DNA of 64,000 bases. Origin: Prevotella pectinovora. Its GTDB lineage: Bacteria; Bacteroidota; Bacteroidia; Bacteroidales; Bacteroidaceae. Position 1 is the stretch's first letter; every line of letters begins with the position of its first letter. The position numbers and the translations under genes were made by a program. The stretch covers positions 35,118 through 99,117 of the forward strand of contig NZ_JXQI01000039.1 of the NCBI RefSeq assembly GCF_000834015.1. The letters run 5' to 3'. Under the pieces are notes generated by a model. The model ran no database searches, was not told where the DNA came from, and saw only the letters and a program-made list of their open reading frames with translations. Shown here one piece after another: positions 37,254 to 49,257 of the stretch.

Positions 37254-37440
37254 AGTTGGCAAGTTGACGTATTGACGAGATTATAAAGAATACTCTTGTC
37301 GGTTGACGAAGGAAAAGTCTTTCGTCGGTATGACGAGTTGACAAGGAGCTTTCACATTTTCAATTGGTTAAGGCAGATCTTGCATCATTCCACCTTAATA
37401 TCTCCTCGTCAACTCGTCTTCTCGTTAACTTGTCTACTTG
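37254..37440. repeat. GTCAACTY octamer tracts, both orientations
   Basis: Left part (37254-37350) carries GTTGAC and GAGTTGAC units on the plus strand; right part (37401-37440) carries CGTCAACT, CGTTAACT, TGTCTACT units in the opposite sense, so the 200-nt gap has an inverted arrangement. The right part reaches the aminotransferase stop codon. Confidence 0.75.
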
Positions 37441-38750
37441 TCCAAAGGATATTTCTCGTTGAATATTCTCAGTCTCTCGTCGAGCATTGGGAAATGTTCG
37501 TCGCGCAGCATCGATGTGCAGACGCGCAGTCCCTGCTGTTCACTGCCTGTAGTGCGCAGCGAGATTGCCGATATTCCGTAGTGGATGAGTTCGGCGAGCA
37601 GGTCATCGCCGGAGAAGCCCTTTCTTCCGATGGTGAAGAAGAAACCGTCGCTCACGTCTTGGTCGAGGTCCTTGTCATACACGATGTGGAAGCCGTTCTT
37701 CAGGAACACCTCCTTCAGCAGAGCAGCCCTGCGGGCATACTCCCTGTTTTCGGTCACGAAGTCGAGCTTTCCGTCGCATGCCGCCTCATACATCGCTGCC
37801 AGTGCGCACTGTGCCGAATGGCAAACGCCCGACGACAGTGTGTAGAGCACAGTGAATATGAAAGCGCGTCCCAGTGTGTCCATGCCGAGAGTCTTCTCCA
37901 GATGCGGATACACACGGTTGAAGAGCTTGTCGCTGATGGCTACCGTTGCCACGCGCTCGCCGGCATAGCTGAATATCTTTGATGCCGAAAGCATGAGCAT
38001 GTAGTTGTCGGTATAGTGTGCCACGGTAGACTGATACGGAGCCTCAAACGGTTTGCCGATGTATTTGCGGGAGTCCATGCCCAGATAGGCAAGGTCTTCG
38101 ATTACCACGGTGTCGTATTTCGTTGCCAGCTCACCGATATACTGCAGTTCCTCCTCCGTGAAGCAAACCCATGTAGGGTTGTTGGGGTTGGAATAGAGTA
38201 TCGCTGCGATGTTGCCTTTTGCGAGATGACGCTCCAATTCCTCCTTCAGCTTTTCGCCACGGAAGTCATACACGTCGAACATATCCTTCTTGTAGCCCAA
38301 CACGTTGGCCTGCAGTGGCTGCACTGAGAAGCCAGGGTTGATGAAGAGGATAGTGTCCTTCTTCTCGTCGAGATGGTTTGTCACGATGAACGAGGCGAAC
38401 GTACCCATCATTGAACCCACTGTAGGGATGCAGCCCTCAGGGTTGATGTCCACGTTGAGGAATGCCTTGACGAATCTCGAAGCCTGTTTCTTCAATGGTG
38501 CTATACCTGAGATGTTAGGGTATTTCTGTGCCACTCCGCTGTCGAGGGCCTTCTTCTGGGCCTCGATGCCGATTTGGCTTGCCGGCAGACCCGGCGAACC
38601 CATCTCCAGATGCACGAATTTCTGACCTGTTATTTTCTCCAGTTCCTCTGAGAGAGCCACGGTCTGGCGAATGGTAGCATTGCCGACATGCGGGATGTGC
38701 ATCTTCTGCAATACCTCGTTTACCGTTTCTTTACTGAAAGGAATTTCCAT
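37434..38750 (-). CDS. PLP-dependent class I/II aminotransferase
   Basis: A 438-residue cytoplasmic enzyme. The PLP lysine is in LMLSASKIFSYAGERV (about residue 252); YSNPNNPTWVCFTEEEL and VVIEDLAYLGMD are the usual cofactor-contact segments. The start is 15 nt after iorB, so it is co-transcribed with iorAB. It probably converts aromatic amino acids (Phe, Tyr, Trp) to the 2-oxo acids used by the Ior complex. Substrate is inferred from context. Confidence 0.9.
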   Translation of the reverse strand: MEIPFSKETVNEVLQKMHIPHVGNATIRQTVALSEELEKITGQKFVHLEMGSPGLPASQIGIEAQKKALDSGVAQKYPNISGIAPLKKQASRFVKAFLNVDINPEGCIPTVGSMMGTFASFIVTNHLDEKKDTILFINPGFSVQPLQANVLGYKKDMFDVYDFRGEKLKEELERHLAKGNIAAILYSNPNNPTWVCFTEEELQYIGELATKYDTVVIEDLAYLGMDSRKYIGKPFEAPYQSTVAHYTDNYMLMLSASKIFSYAGERVATVAISDKLFNRVYPHLEKTLGMDTLGRAFIFTVLYTLSSGVCHSAQCALAAMYEAACDGKLDFVTENREYARRAALLKEVFLKNGFHIVYDKDLDQDVSDGFFFTIGRKGFSGDDLLAELIHYGISAISLRTTGSEQQGLRVCTSMLRDEHFPMLDERLRIFNEKYPLDK

Positions 38751-38765
38751 AAAACTGTCCTTCTC

Positions 38766-39353
38766 TTATTTGTTGATATGCTTGTCAGCCACTTCCAGTC
38801 CGGCTCTGAAAGCCTTCAGGTTCATCTCTACGATAGCTTCGCCCTTGCGGCCGAACACGTTGCGGATACCTTCCTCTATCTTCTCCACCTCGATGCCGAG
38901 GAATGGAGATGCAGCACCGAGCAACACGATGTTTGCAGCGCGTGGTGATGCCACCTCCTTGGCGATGGTGTCAACGTCGAGCGATACATGATGGTCTATA
39001 GCCTTGATTCTGTCGAGCAGCTCCTGCAGTTCAGGATAGTTAGGGATGTTGATGAATGGGGCGGTGTTGGTGATGATCCATCCGTCCTTCTTCAGATATG
39101 GCAGATAGCGCATAGCCTCCATCGGCTCGAGCGAGATGATGAGATCCGCCTTGCCCAGAGGAATGAGGTCTGATGATATAGGATCAGAGCTGATGCGCAG
39201 GTTTGACTGCACGTCGCCGCCTCGCTGGCTCATTCCGTGAACCTCAGCCTGCTTGATATATAGCTTCTCCTTGATAGCGGCAGCGCCTATGATGGTTGCG
39301 ATAGAGAGGATTCCTTGACCTCCCACTCCCGAAAGAATTATGTCTGTATTCAT
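38766..39353 (-). CDS. iorB: Indolepyruvate oxidoreductase subunit beta
   Basis: A 195-residue protein with the gamma-type 2-oxoacid:ferredoxin oxidoreductase fold: IILSGVGGQGILSIATIIGAAA at the N-terminus, HGMSQRGGDVQSNLRIS, and a LIISLEPMEAMRYLPYL segment. It pairs with IorA to oxidise aryl pyruvates to aryl-acetyl-CoA with ferredoxin as acceptor. 21 nt downstream of iorA. Confidence 0.93.
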   Translation of the reverse strand: MNTDIILSGVGGQGILSIATIIGAAAIKEKLYIKQAEVHGMSQRGGDVQSNLRISSDPISSDLIPLGKADLIISLEPMEAMRYLPYLKKDGWIITNTAPFINIPNYPELQELLDRIKAIDHHVSLDVDTIAKEVASPRAANIVLLGAASPFLGIEVEKIEEGIRNVFGRKGEAIVEMNLKAFRAGLEVADKHINK

Positions 39354-39374
39354 AATGCTGTTCCTCCTTTGTTT

Positions 39375-40967
39375 TTACTTTTTCTTGTTGTGGCGGCGAG
39401 CCGTCTGAATGCACTCTCTGCGTGGGATTACCACGCTCACTCCGTTGTAGTTCAACTCCTCGCGGATAACGTTCTGCATCTCTTCCATGTGCTGTGGCAA
39501 TGGGATAACGACGCGCACGTGTTCTGGCTCTACGCCGAGACCGCGGCAGATGCTCTCGAGTCTGCCTGTTCCGGCAGAGTCCTGTCCGCCGGTCATACCG
39601 GTGGTGAGGTTGTCAGAGATTACCACAAGGATGTTTGTCTTCTCGTTCACTGCGTCGAGCAGTCCTGTCATTCCAGAGTGTGTGAATGTAGAGTCGCCGA
39701 TTACGGCTACTGACGGGAACTGCCCTGCGTCAGCGGCACCCTTTGCCATCGTGATGGAAGCACCCATGTCGACTACTGAATGCAGAGCCTGGTATGGTGG
39801 CAGATAGCCCAGTGTGTAGCAACCGATGTCACCGAACACACGGCTGTTGTCATACTCCTTCAGCACGTTGTTCAGAGCCTCGAACATGAAGCGGTGGCCA
39901 CAACCCTGGCAGAGTGCTGGTGGACGTGGAACCACGAGCTCGCAAGCCGGGTACACCTCCTCGTCTTTCAGTCCGAGGGCAGCGATGATATTGTCTGGAG
40001 TAAGCTCTCCTGTGCGTGGCACCTCTCCAGTGAGTCTTCCCTTGATGGTGATGTCCTGATCCAGAACACCGCGCAGCATCTCCTCAACAACAGGCTGTCC
40101 GTCTTCGAGGATGAGCAGTGAGTCGCACTTCTTTGCCAGTTCCTTCACCTTGTTTACAGGCAGAGGATACTGCGACACCTTGAGCACTGGGTAAGGGCAT
40201 CCGTCCTTGAAGTGCTCCATCAGGTAGTTGTAAGCGATACCGCAGGCGATGATTCCCAGCGAAGTGTCTTTGCCGTCTATGAACTTGTTATACTTGGAGT
40301 TCTCAGCCTCAGCCAGGAATTCCTTCTGCAGGCCAACAAGGCGCTCGTTGCGCTTGCGTGCCACAGCCGGCAGCAATACCCAGTCCTTAGGATTTGACGG
40401 GTATGTCATTGGGTTCTGGTCCTTGATTTCACCAGTAGCCACTACGGCGCGAGAGTGTGCCATACGGGTCACCATTCTCATCACCACCGGCACCATGTGC
40501 TTCTCCGACAGTTCGAAGGCATCCTTCATCATGCCGTAAACCTCCTGCTGTGATGATGGCTCAAACACAGGCACCATGGCGAACTTGCCATAGAATCTTG
40601 AGTCCTGCTCGTTCTGTGAAGAGTGCATAGAAGGGTCGTCGGCAGCCACTACCACGAGTCCGCCGTTTGTTCCTGTCATTGCCGAGTTAACGAAGGCGTC
40701 GGCACACACGTTCATTCCCACGTGCTTCATGCAGACCATGGCCCTCTTGCCCATATACGACATACCGAGAGCTGCCTCCATGGCTGTCTTCTCGTTTGCC
40801 GACCAACGGCAGTGGATTTTTCTTTCGGCAGCCAACTGGTTGCCCTGAATATACTCTGTGATTTCTGTGGATGGAGTTCCGGGATATGCGTAGACACCCG
40901 AAAGTCCCGCATGAATGGCACCCAAGGCTATAGCCTCATCGCCAAGTAGCAAAAGTTTTTCATCCAT
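39375..40967 (-). CDS. iorA: Indolepyruvate oxidoreductase subunit alpha, short form lacking the ferredoxin domain
   Basis: A 530-residue protein starting at MDEKLLLLGDEAIALG (the codon at 40973 would be TTG). It carries the pyrimidine-binding and CoA-contact part (YAYPGTPSTEITEYI, CRWSANEKTAMEAALG) and the thiamine-diphosphate domain (CQGCGHRFMFEAL, FGDIGCYTLGYLPP, GDSTFTHSGMTGLLDAV). It ends at VVIPRRECIQTARR plus a few basic residues. The C-terminal two-cluster ferredoxin domain of archaeal IorA (about 600 residues or more) is absent. It oxidises aryl pyruvates to aryl-acetyl-CoA. First gene of the iorA-iorB-aminotransferase operon, with a good promoter. Confidence 0.93.
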   Translation of the reverse strand: MDEKLLLLGDEAIALGAIHAGLSGVYAYPGTPSTEITEYIQGNQLAAERKIHCRWSANEKTAMEAALGMSYMGKRAMVCMKHVGMNVCADAFVNSAMTGTNGGLVVVAADDPSMHSSQNEQDSRFYGKFAMVPVFEPSSQQEVYGMMKDAFELSEKHMVPVVMRMVTRMAHSRAVVATGEIKDQNPMTYPSNPKDWVLLPAVARKRNERLVGLQKEFLAEAENSKYNKFIDGKDTSLGIIACGIAYNYLMEHFKDGCPYPVLKVSQYPLPVNKVKELAKKCDSLLILEDGQPVVEEMLRGVLDQDITIKGRLTGEVPRTGELTPDNIIAALGLKDEEVYPACELVVPRPPALCQGCGHRFMFEALNNVLKEYDNSRVFGDIGCYTLGYLPPYQALHSVVDMGASITMAKGAADAGQFPSVAVIGDSTFTHSGMTGLLDAVNEKTNILVVISDNLTTGMTGGQDSAGTGRLESICRGLGVEPEHVRVVIPLPQHMEEMQNVIREELNYNGVSVVIPRRECIQTARRHNKKK

Positions 40968-40996
40968 ATTCAATAAGGTTTTTATAATATTGGTTG

Positions 40997-41028
40997 CAAA
41001 TATAATGCTTTTTCTTGATTTAAAACAA
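40997..41028 (-). promoter_or_regulatory. Promoter of the iorAB operon
   Basis: Minus-strand TATATTTG (40997-41004) with TTG 24 nt upstream (41026-41028). The leader is about 25 nt. Confidence 0.75.
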
Positions 41029-41081
41029 GAAATTGGTAAAATATTATTATTGTCAGATAACCCTCAAAATATAGAGGTCCT

Positions 41082-41113
41082 GTCCGAAGCCCAATGGATG
41101 AAGGACTTCGGAC
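41082..41113. other. Intergenic hairpin
   Basis: GTCCGAAG (41082-41089) pairs with CTTCGGAC (41106-41113). No T-run follows on either strand and no gene ends here, so it is not clearly a terminator. Confidence 0.4.
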
Positions 41114-41141
41114 TTTATCTTTCCAGAAGCAATCCCTCTTT

Positions 41142-41232
41142 AAACCCAAATCGGTCATTAGGGCTTGCATGGATTTTGTTTTTTAGAAGAGTGGATTTTG
41201 TTTGGCTTTTAATGAGTAATAGCGGGCTATTT
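41142..41232. repeat. Dispersed intergenic repeat, half copy
   Basis: AAACCCAAATCGGTCATTAG, GGCTTGCATGGATTTTG, TTTTAGAAGAGTGGATTTTG, then GGCTTTTAATGAGTAATAGC: the reverse complement of the right half of the 6091 copy, stopping at the central palindrome. Confidence 0.8.
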
Positions 41233-41280
41233 CAGATGGATCACCCCAATAATTGTAGCGACAAGAATATATGCCTGGAA

Positions 41281-41347
41281 TTTCCCCCACGGCGTGGGGA
41301 ACAGAACCCCCCAATGTGGGGTTTCATTCCCCACGCCGTGGGGGAAA
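41281..41347. repeat. Nested GC-rich palindromes
   Basis: A perfect 20-bp inverted repeat (TTTCCCCCACGGCGTGGGGA, 41281-41300, against 41328-41347) encloses a small hairpin AACCCC / GGGGTT (41305-41323). Each long arm is itself nearly palindromic. Weaker pairing continues outward (ATGCCT at 41271 and AGGCAT at 41353). The rest of the 40974-41552 gap holds a promoter and repeat fragments; no gene is seen. Confidence 0.85.
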
Positions 41348-41422
41348 ATTTTAGGCATGTTTCTTTGTGAGATTGTTCGTAAGATGTACGAACTGTTTCT
41401 TTTCCTAATGCCTGATACGGGT

Positions 41423-41499
41423 TACCCAAATCGGTCATTAGACCGTTTTGTGTTGTATTTTATAACAGCTTGCCGTTTTGTGTGATATTTTATAAGAAG
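41423..41499. repeat. Dispersed intergenic repeat, left-end fragment
   Basis: TACCCAAATCGGTCATTAG, ACCGTTTTGTGTTGTATTTT and ATAACAGCTTGC match the left end of the 6091 copy (ACCCAAAACGG...ATAACTGCTTGC). Direct orientation, opposite to the fragment at 41142. Confidence 0.7.
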
Positions 41500-41552
41500 C
41501 TTCCTTTGACTGCTGATAACTCTGTCAAGTTATTGTCAGAGACTGGCGGAAA

Positions 41553-45868
<4,316 letters not shown>

Positions 45869-45895
45869 AACTGGATAGGATTGATGTTACGCATG

Positions 45896-45950
45896 CAAAG
45901 ATATGAAAAAAAATAGTTTTAAACAAGGTTGTTTAAAACAAGGTTGTTTA
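45896..45950 (-). promoter_or_regulatory. Promoter with tandem palindromic operators for the AAA ATPase gene
   Basis: Minus-strand TATCTTTG (45896-45903) with TTG 23 nt upstream (45924-45926). The -33 box lies inside the first of two identical 15-bp units AAACAAGGTTGTTTA (45921-45935, 45936-45950), each nearly a perfect palindrome. Confidence 0.7.
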
Positions 45951-45958
45951 AAAGTTGT

Positions 45959-46002
45959 AAATCCTCAACCTATAGCGAATATGTGCTATAGGTTGAGGAT
46001 TT
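45959..46002. other. Perfect 18-bp hairpin upstream of the ATPase promoter
   Basis: AAATCCTCAACCTATAGC pairs perfectly with 45985-46002 across an 8-nt loop. On the minus strand it is followed by ACAACTTTTAAAC, a weak T-run. It may be a second terminator for the pectate lyase transcript or a structured element. Confidence 0.6.
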
Positions 46003-46164
46003 AATGGGATTTGATGGTATTGTATTGTTTTCAGAATACAGCAGCTGCTTTTCTGATTTCGCAAATTTAGTGAATGGTTTTCGTATACAATAGATTTTGT
46101 CTTGGCGTGATTTCTGTATCGTAAAGGATACCCCCCAACGGTCTGATGGCCTATTTGAAATAAA

Positions 46165-46199
46165 AAATCCGCAGACCAATGAGCTTGATTTGCGGATTT
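46165..46199 (-). terminator. Terminator of the pectate lyase gene
   Basis: AAATCCGCA / TGCGGATTT (9 bp) with a T-run on the minus strand (TTTTTTA), 44 nt past the pectate lyase stop. Confidence 0.85.
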
Positions 46200-46242
46200 G
46201 TATTCATTTGTGTGTTTTGTTACCTTTTCGTATACTCTTTCT

Positions 46243-47988
46243 TTACATCAGACTTGTCTTGCCTTCGAGAGTGTCGTGGTTGTTGCGGAGGTCGGTCCAG
46301 TCCACTTTTTTCTTGGTGTCGATGCCATTGATGTATTTCTCGATGTTGGTGTAGCCGTCGCCGTTGCAGTCGAGGTTGGCGTCAGACGGGTCGTTGGGGT
46401 TCAGACCATTTGCAATCTCCCATTCGTCTGGCATTCCATCACCGTCGGAATCTTTCCATGCAGTGTACTTCTTGTATTTAGGGAATCCTCCCATCTGCTC
46501 GATGCTGGTAATGATTCCGTGCTTGTAAGAATCATTGTCAAGACGACGGTATTTGAAGAAGCCTTCTTCGTTCTTTGATTTGTCGGAGAGTCCCCACATA
46601 TCTCCGTATGGATTCTTCTTTGGAAGTTTCTTTACGTAATAAGCCTGTCCTGTGCGAACCTCCTCAACGATGCGCTGGTCAACGATGTCGCGGCAAGGGA
46701 AAGTAGCTCCTACGTTTGACAGAACCTTATCGAAAGTCTGATCAGAAGGAATGATGGTCATGTGAGGCATGGTGAACGGTTCGTCAGAGTGCATCAGTGC
46801 TTTTACGTCATCAGGAATACCGTTAGGAAGATCCTTGTCGGCAATCTGTATGCCGCCGTCCCAGTTGTCCTTTGTTACGCGTTCGTTGCCTTCAACGATG
46901 TTGCCTGCAGCATATATTCGTCCGTATTGCGGATAATCGAAGAGTTTGTTGCTACGGCTCTCGCTCTTTACGATACGATAGCTGATAGGGCCTTCTGGAG
47001 TGAGAGGTCCTGGTTTGTAGTAGTTGTTGATGAAATTACTCATTGTAGAGTATTCACCACCATCAGCAGTACGGTGAACCCAGTTGTAGATGATGTTGTT
47101 CACGAAGTTGAACACGCCTCCCCATCCGATAGACGGGTTGCGGCCAGTGTTGTCAGCCCAGAGGTTGCGCATGAACGATGAGTTCTCTCCACCAATTGTT
47201 GATCCGAAGGCATGGTTCCATGTGTCGAGAGCCTTGGCTGATATGGTGTTCTGGATTGTTACGTTTACTGTTGGTACCTTGCGCTTTGGCTTGCCGTCAT
47301 GGAGGTCAAACATGTGGCGATAGAACGAGATGTTCTCGTCCAGTCCCCACTCGCAAGAGCAGTGGTCAATCATAATGTTACCGACAGGATTGCCTCCGAA
47401 AGAGTCTTCACGGTACCATACGTGTGTGTTGCCGCGGCGGAAGCGCATGTGTCTGACGATTACGTCATGGGTGTTGACCTGGAATGACTCTCCGGAAATC
47501 TGTACACCCTCTCCTGGAGCGGTCTGTCCGGCTATGGTGATATAAGGGGCACGTACGATGATAGGAGTCTTGAGCACGATGTTTCCTGATACATTGAAGA
47601 CAACGATACGTGCACCACCCTGTTCACAAGCCCAACGGAACGAGCCAGGACCGTCATCGTTGAGGTTTGTTACTGTGAGAACCTTTCCGCCACGTCCTCC
47701 GAATGTGTACATACCGCCACCCTCGGCTCCCGGGAATGCCGGAATCTTTGCCTGGCGCAGGTCGTATGGACGAGAAGCCCAAGGCACATAATGGCGTCCT
47801 TTCATAGCTTCAGCCTTGACGATAGGCCATGCAACAGCCCATGCAGAATCAGAATGGGCAGTCCAAACAGCTGTCAATGAGTCGATTTTCGCTTTTGCCT
47901 CTTGTGTGATTACGGGGTACTGTGCGTGTATCGCCTCTGAGCCGACCATGAGGGTCAGCGCAGCCAACAATAGTTTTTTGCTAATCAT
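46243..47988 (-). CDS. Secreted pectate lyase, PL1-type beta-helix with calcium-repeat tail
   Basis: A 581-residue exported protein (signal peptide about 1-22). A parallel beta-helix begins at FPGAEGGGMYTFGGRGG and includes GPGSFRWACEQGGARIVVF, the calcium/substrate segments VIVRHMRFRRGN and IMIDHCSCEWGLDENIS, typical of PL1 pectate lyases. The C-terminal part (about 520-570) has calcium-binding aspartate repeats, DSDGDGMPDEWEIANGLNP and DLDCNGDGYTNIEKYINGI, like thrombospondin-3 or dockerin loops. It would cut polygalacturonan by beta-elimination. It is followed by a terminator and preceded by a gene for a secreted protein with its own terminator. Confidence 0.92.
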   Translation of the reverse strand: MISKKLLLAALTLMVGSEAIHAQYPVITQEAKAKIDSLTAVWTAHSDSAWAVAWPIVKAEAMKGRHYVPWASRPYDLRQAKIPAFPGAEGGGMYTFGGRGGKVLTVTNLNDDGPGSFRWACEQGGARIVVFNVSGNIVLKTPIIVRAPYITIAGQTAPGEGVQISGESFQVNTHDVIVRHMRFRRGNTHVWYREDSFGGNPVGNIMIDHCSCEWGLDENISFYRHMFDLHDGKPKRKVPTVNVTIQNTISAKALDTWNHAFGSTIGGENSSFMRNLWADNTGRNPSIGWGGVFNFVNNIIYNWVHRTADGGEYSTMSNFINNYYKPGPLTPEGPISYRIVKSESRSNKLFDYPQYGRIYAAGNIVEGNERVTKDNWDGGIQIADKDLPNGIPDDVKALMHSDEPFTMPHMTIIPSDQTFDKVLSNVGATFPCRDIVDQRIVEEVRTGQAYYVKKLPKKNPYGDMWGLSDKSKNEEGFFKYRRLDNDSYKHGIITSIEQMGGFPKYKKYTAWKDSDGDGMPDEWEIANGLNPNDPSDANLDCNGDGYTNIEKYINGIDTKKKVDWTDLRNNHDTLEGKTSLM

Positions 47989-48073
47989 AATTGTTATGTT
48001 TGTTTTAATTATCCTTTTAGCTTATTTTATGACGTTGGCAACAATGATGTGTAACCATTTGCCTATACATGAA

Positions 48074-48108
48074 AATCCCTCTCATAGTGTTTGGGTATGA
48101 GAGGGATT
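48074..48108 (-). terminator. Terminator after the secreted protein gene
   Basis: Perfect 13-bp stem AATCCCTCTCATA / TATGAGAGGGATT with a 9-nt loop, 20 nt past the stop at 48129. Confidence 0.85.
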
Positions 48109-48128
48109 AGATTATTGTTATTGCTGAA

Positions 48129-49100
48129 TTATTTAACAAACTTCTTTCCGTTCTGGATAAGGATGCCCTTGGCATTGTTGTTTACGCGCTGACCTGCAAG
48201 GTTGTAGATAGGAGCATTGGCATTAGCCTTGTTGACAGTGATGTCGCTGATACCTGTTGTTCCGACTGTAAACTCGAAACCGTAGATACCTATCTGGCTC
48301 TTTGTGTTGAACATGTGGTAAGATTTGCCAGCCTCTACAGGGAATGAAACGTATCCGAGAACCGGACGGTTTTGTGTGATGCCGTTGGTGTGCTGCAGAA
48401 CGTAGTCGTCGGCCATCTTGCCAGTGTTCAGATATTCAGCGTCGCCTGTGTCAACGCTACCCTTGAAGGCAAAGCCAGTGTTCTGGTAGAAGATGGAAAC
48501 GTCGATTGTTGAAGGAGCAAGTGGCTGTTTCGTGTCGGCATCAACAATGTATGTAGGGTTTTGGTTCTTGTTGCCGTAGATGGCAACCTTGAGAGTTCCT
48601 GATTTCTTTGCAAAGAATCTGTAGTAGAGACCCTTCTGCGGCATATCCATGCCCGGTTCCCAGTATGTGCCGTACACGCGGTGTGCCGTACCGTTATCTG
48701 TTTCCTCGTCAAACTCCCAGTGGCTTATCTCCGGGTTTCCCTTGCCCATCAGATACTGTGCAAACTTTGGGTTGCATCCGTCAACAATAAGTGCATCGTT
48801 GCCGTCCACTTTGCCTTTAAGCTCCCATGCTACGGGTTCTTTGTCGCCTTCTTTCACGCCGTTTGGTGTAGAAACGGCTGTCATGGTCATGTTTTCGGTC
48901 TCAGCTGTTATAATGAAAGTCTTGAGTGTTGACGGCTTGCTCGTGTCTGGGGCATCGGCAGTGCCTCCACCGTAGATGTTTGATGTGGCTTCGCCCTGTA
49001 CGACGTTCTCAAGATTATAGTCTGCAGCCTTCCACACTTCCTGTGCGTTTAAACTCATTGCGCAGAGCGCAACTGATACAAGAGTAAAAATTTTTTTCAT
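48129..49100 (-). CDS. Secreted beta-rich protein with C-terminal tail, function unknown
   Basis: A 323-residue exported protein (signal peptide MKKIFTLVSVALCAMSLNA). The body is beta-rich with no catalytic motif that I recognise. VSIFYQNTGFAFKG and YVSFPVEAGKSYHMF resemble carbohydrate-binding-module strands. It ends with YNLAGQRVNNNAKGI and NGKKFVK, the tail shared with the proteins at 23058 and 24233. Neighbouring pectate lyase and hybrid sensor suggest a pectin-related binding role; this is inference. Confidence 0.75.
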   Translation of the reverse strand: MKKIFTLVSVALCAMSLNAQEVWKAADYNLENVVQGEATSNIYGGGTADAPDTSKPSTLKTFIITAETENMTMTAVSTPNGVKEGDKEPVAWELKGKVDGNDALIVDGCNPKFAQYLMGKGNPEISHWEFDEETDNGTAHRVYGTYWEPGMDMPQKGLYYRFFAKKSGTLKVAIYGNKNQNPTYIVDADTKQPLAPSTIDVSIFYQNTGFAFKGSVDTGDAEYLNTGKMADDYVLQHTNGITQNRPVLGYVSFPVEAGKSYHMFNTKSQIGIYGFEFTVGTTGISDITVNKANANAPIYNLAGQRVNNNAKGILIQNGKKFVK

Positions 49101-49176
49101 GTTTCGTTAGTTTTTAAAGTTTAATAGATGTTTAATTTTTTCAGTCCTACTTCTTATGATTGTATGAAATACGCTT

Positions 49177-49184
49177 CAAAAGTA
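49177..49184 (-). promoter_or_regulatory. -7 promoter box for the secreted protein gene
   Basis: Minus-strand TACTTTTG matches TAnnTTTG, 77 nt before the ATG. No clear -33 box. Confidence 0.45.
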
Positions 49185-49257
49185 TTGCTTATATTTTAAA
49201 TATGTGTATATGTACACGTTTATTTAAAATCTTTTAACCGTAAAGCACACAATATAT

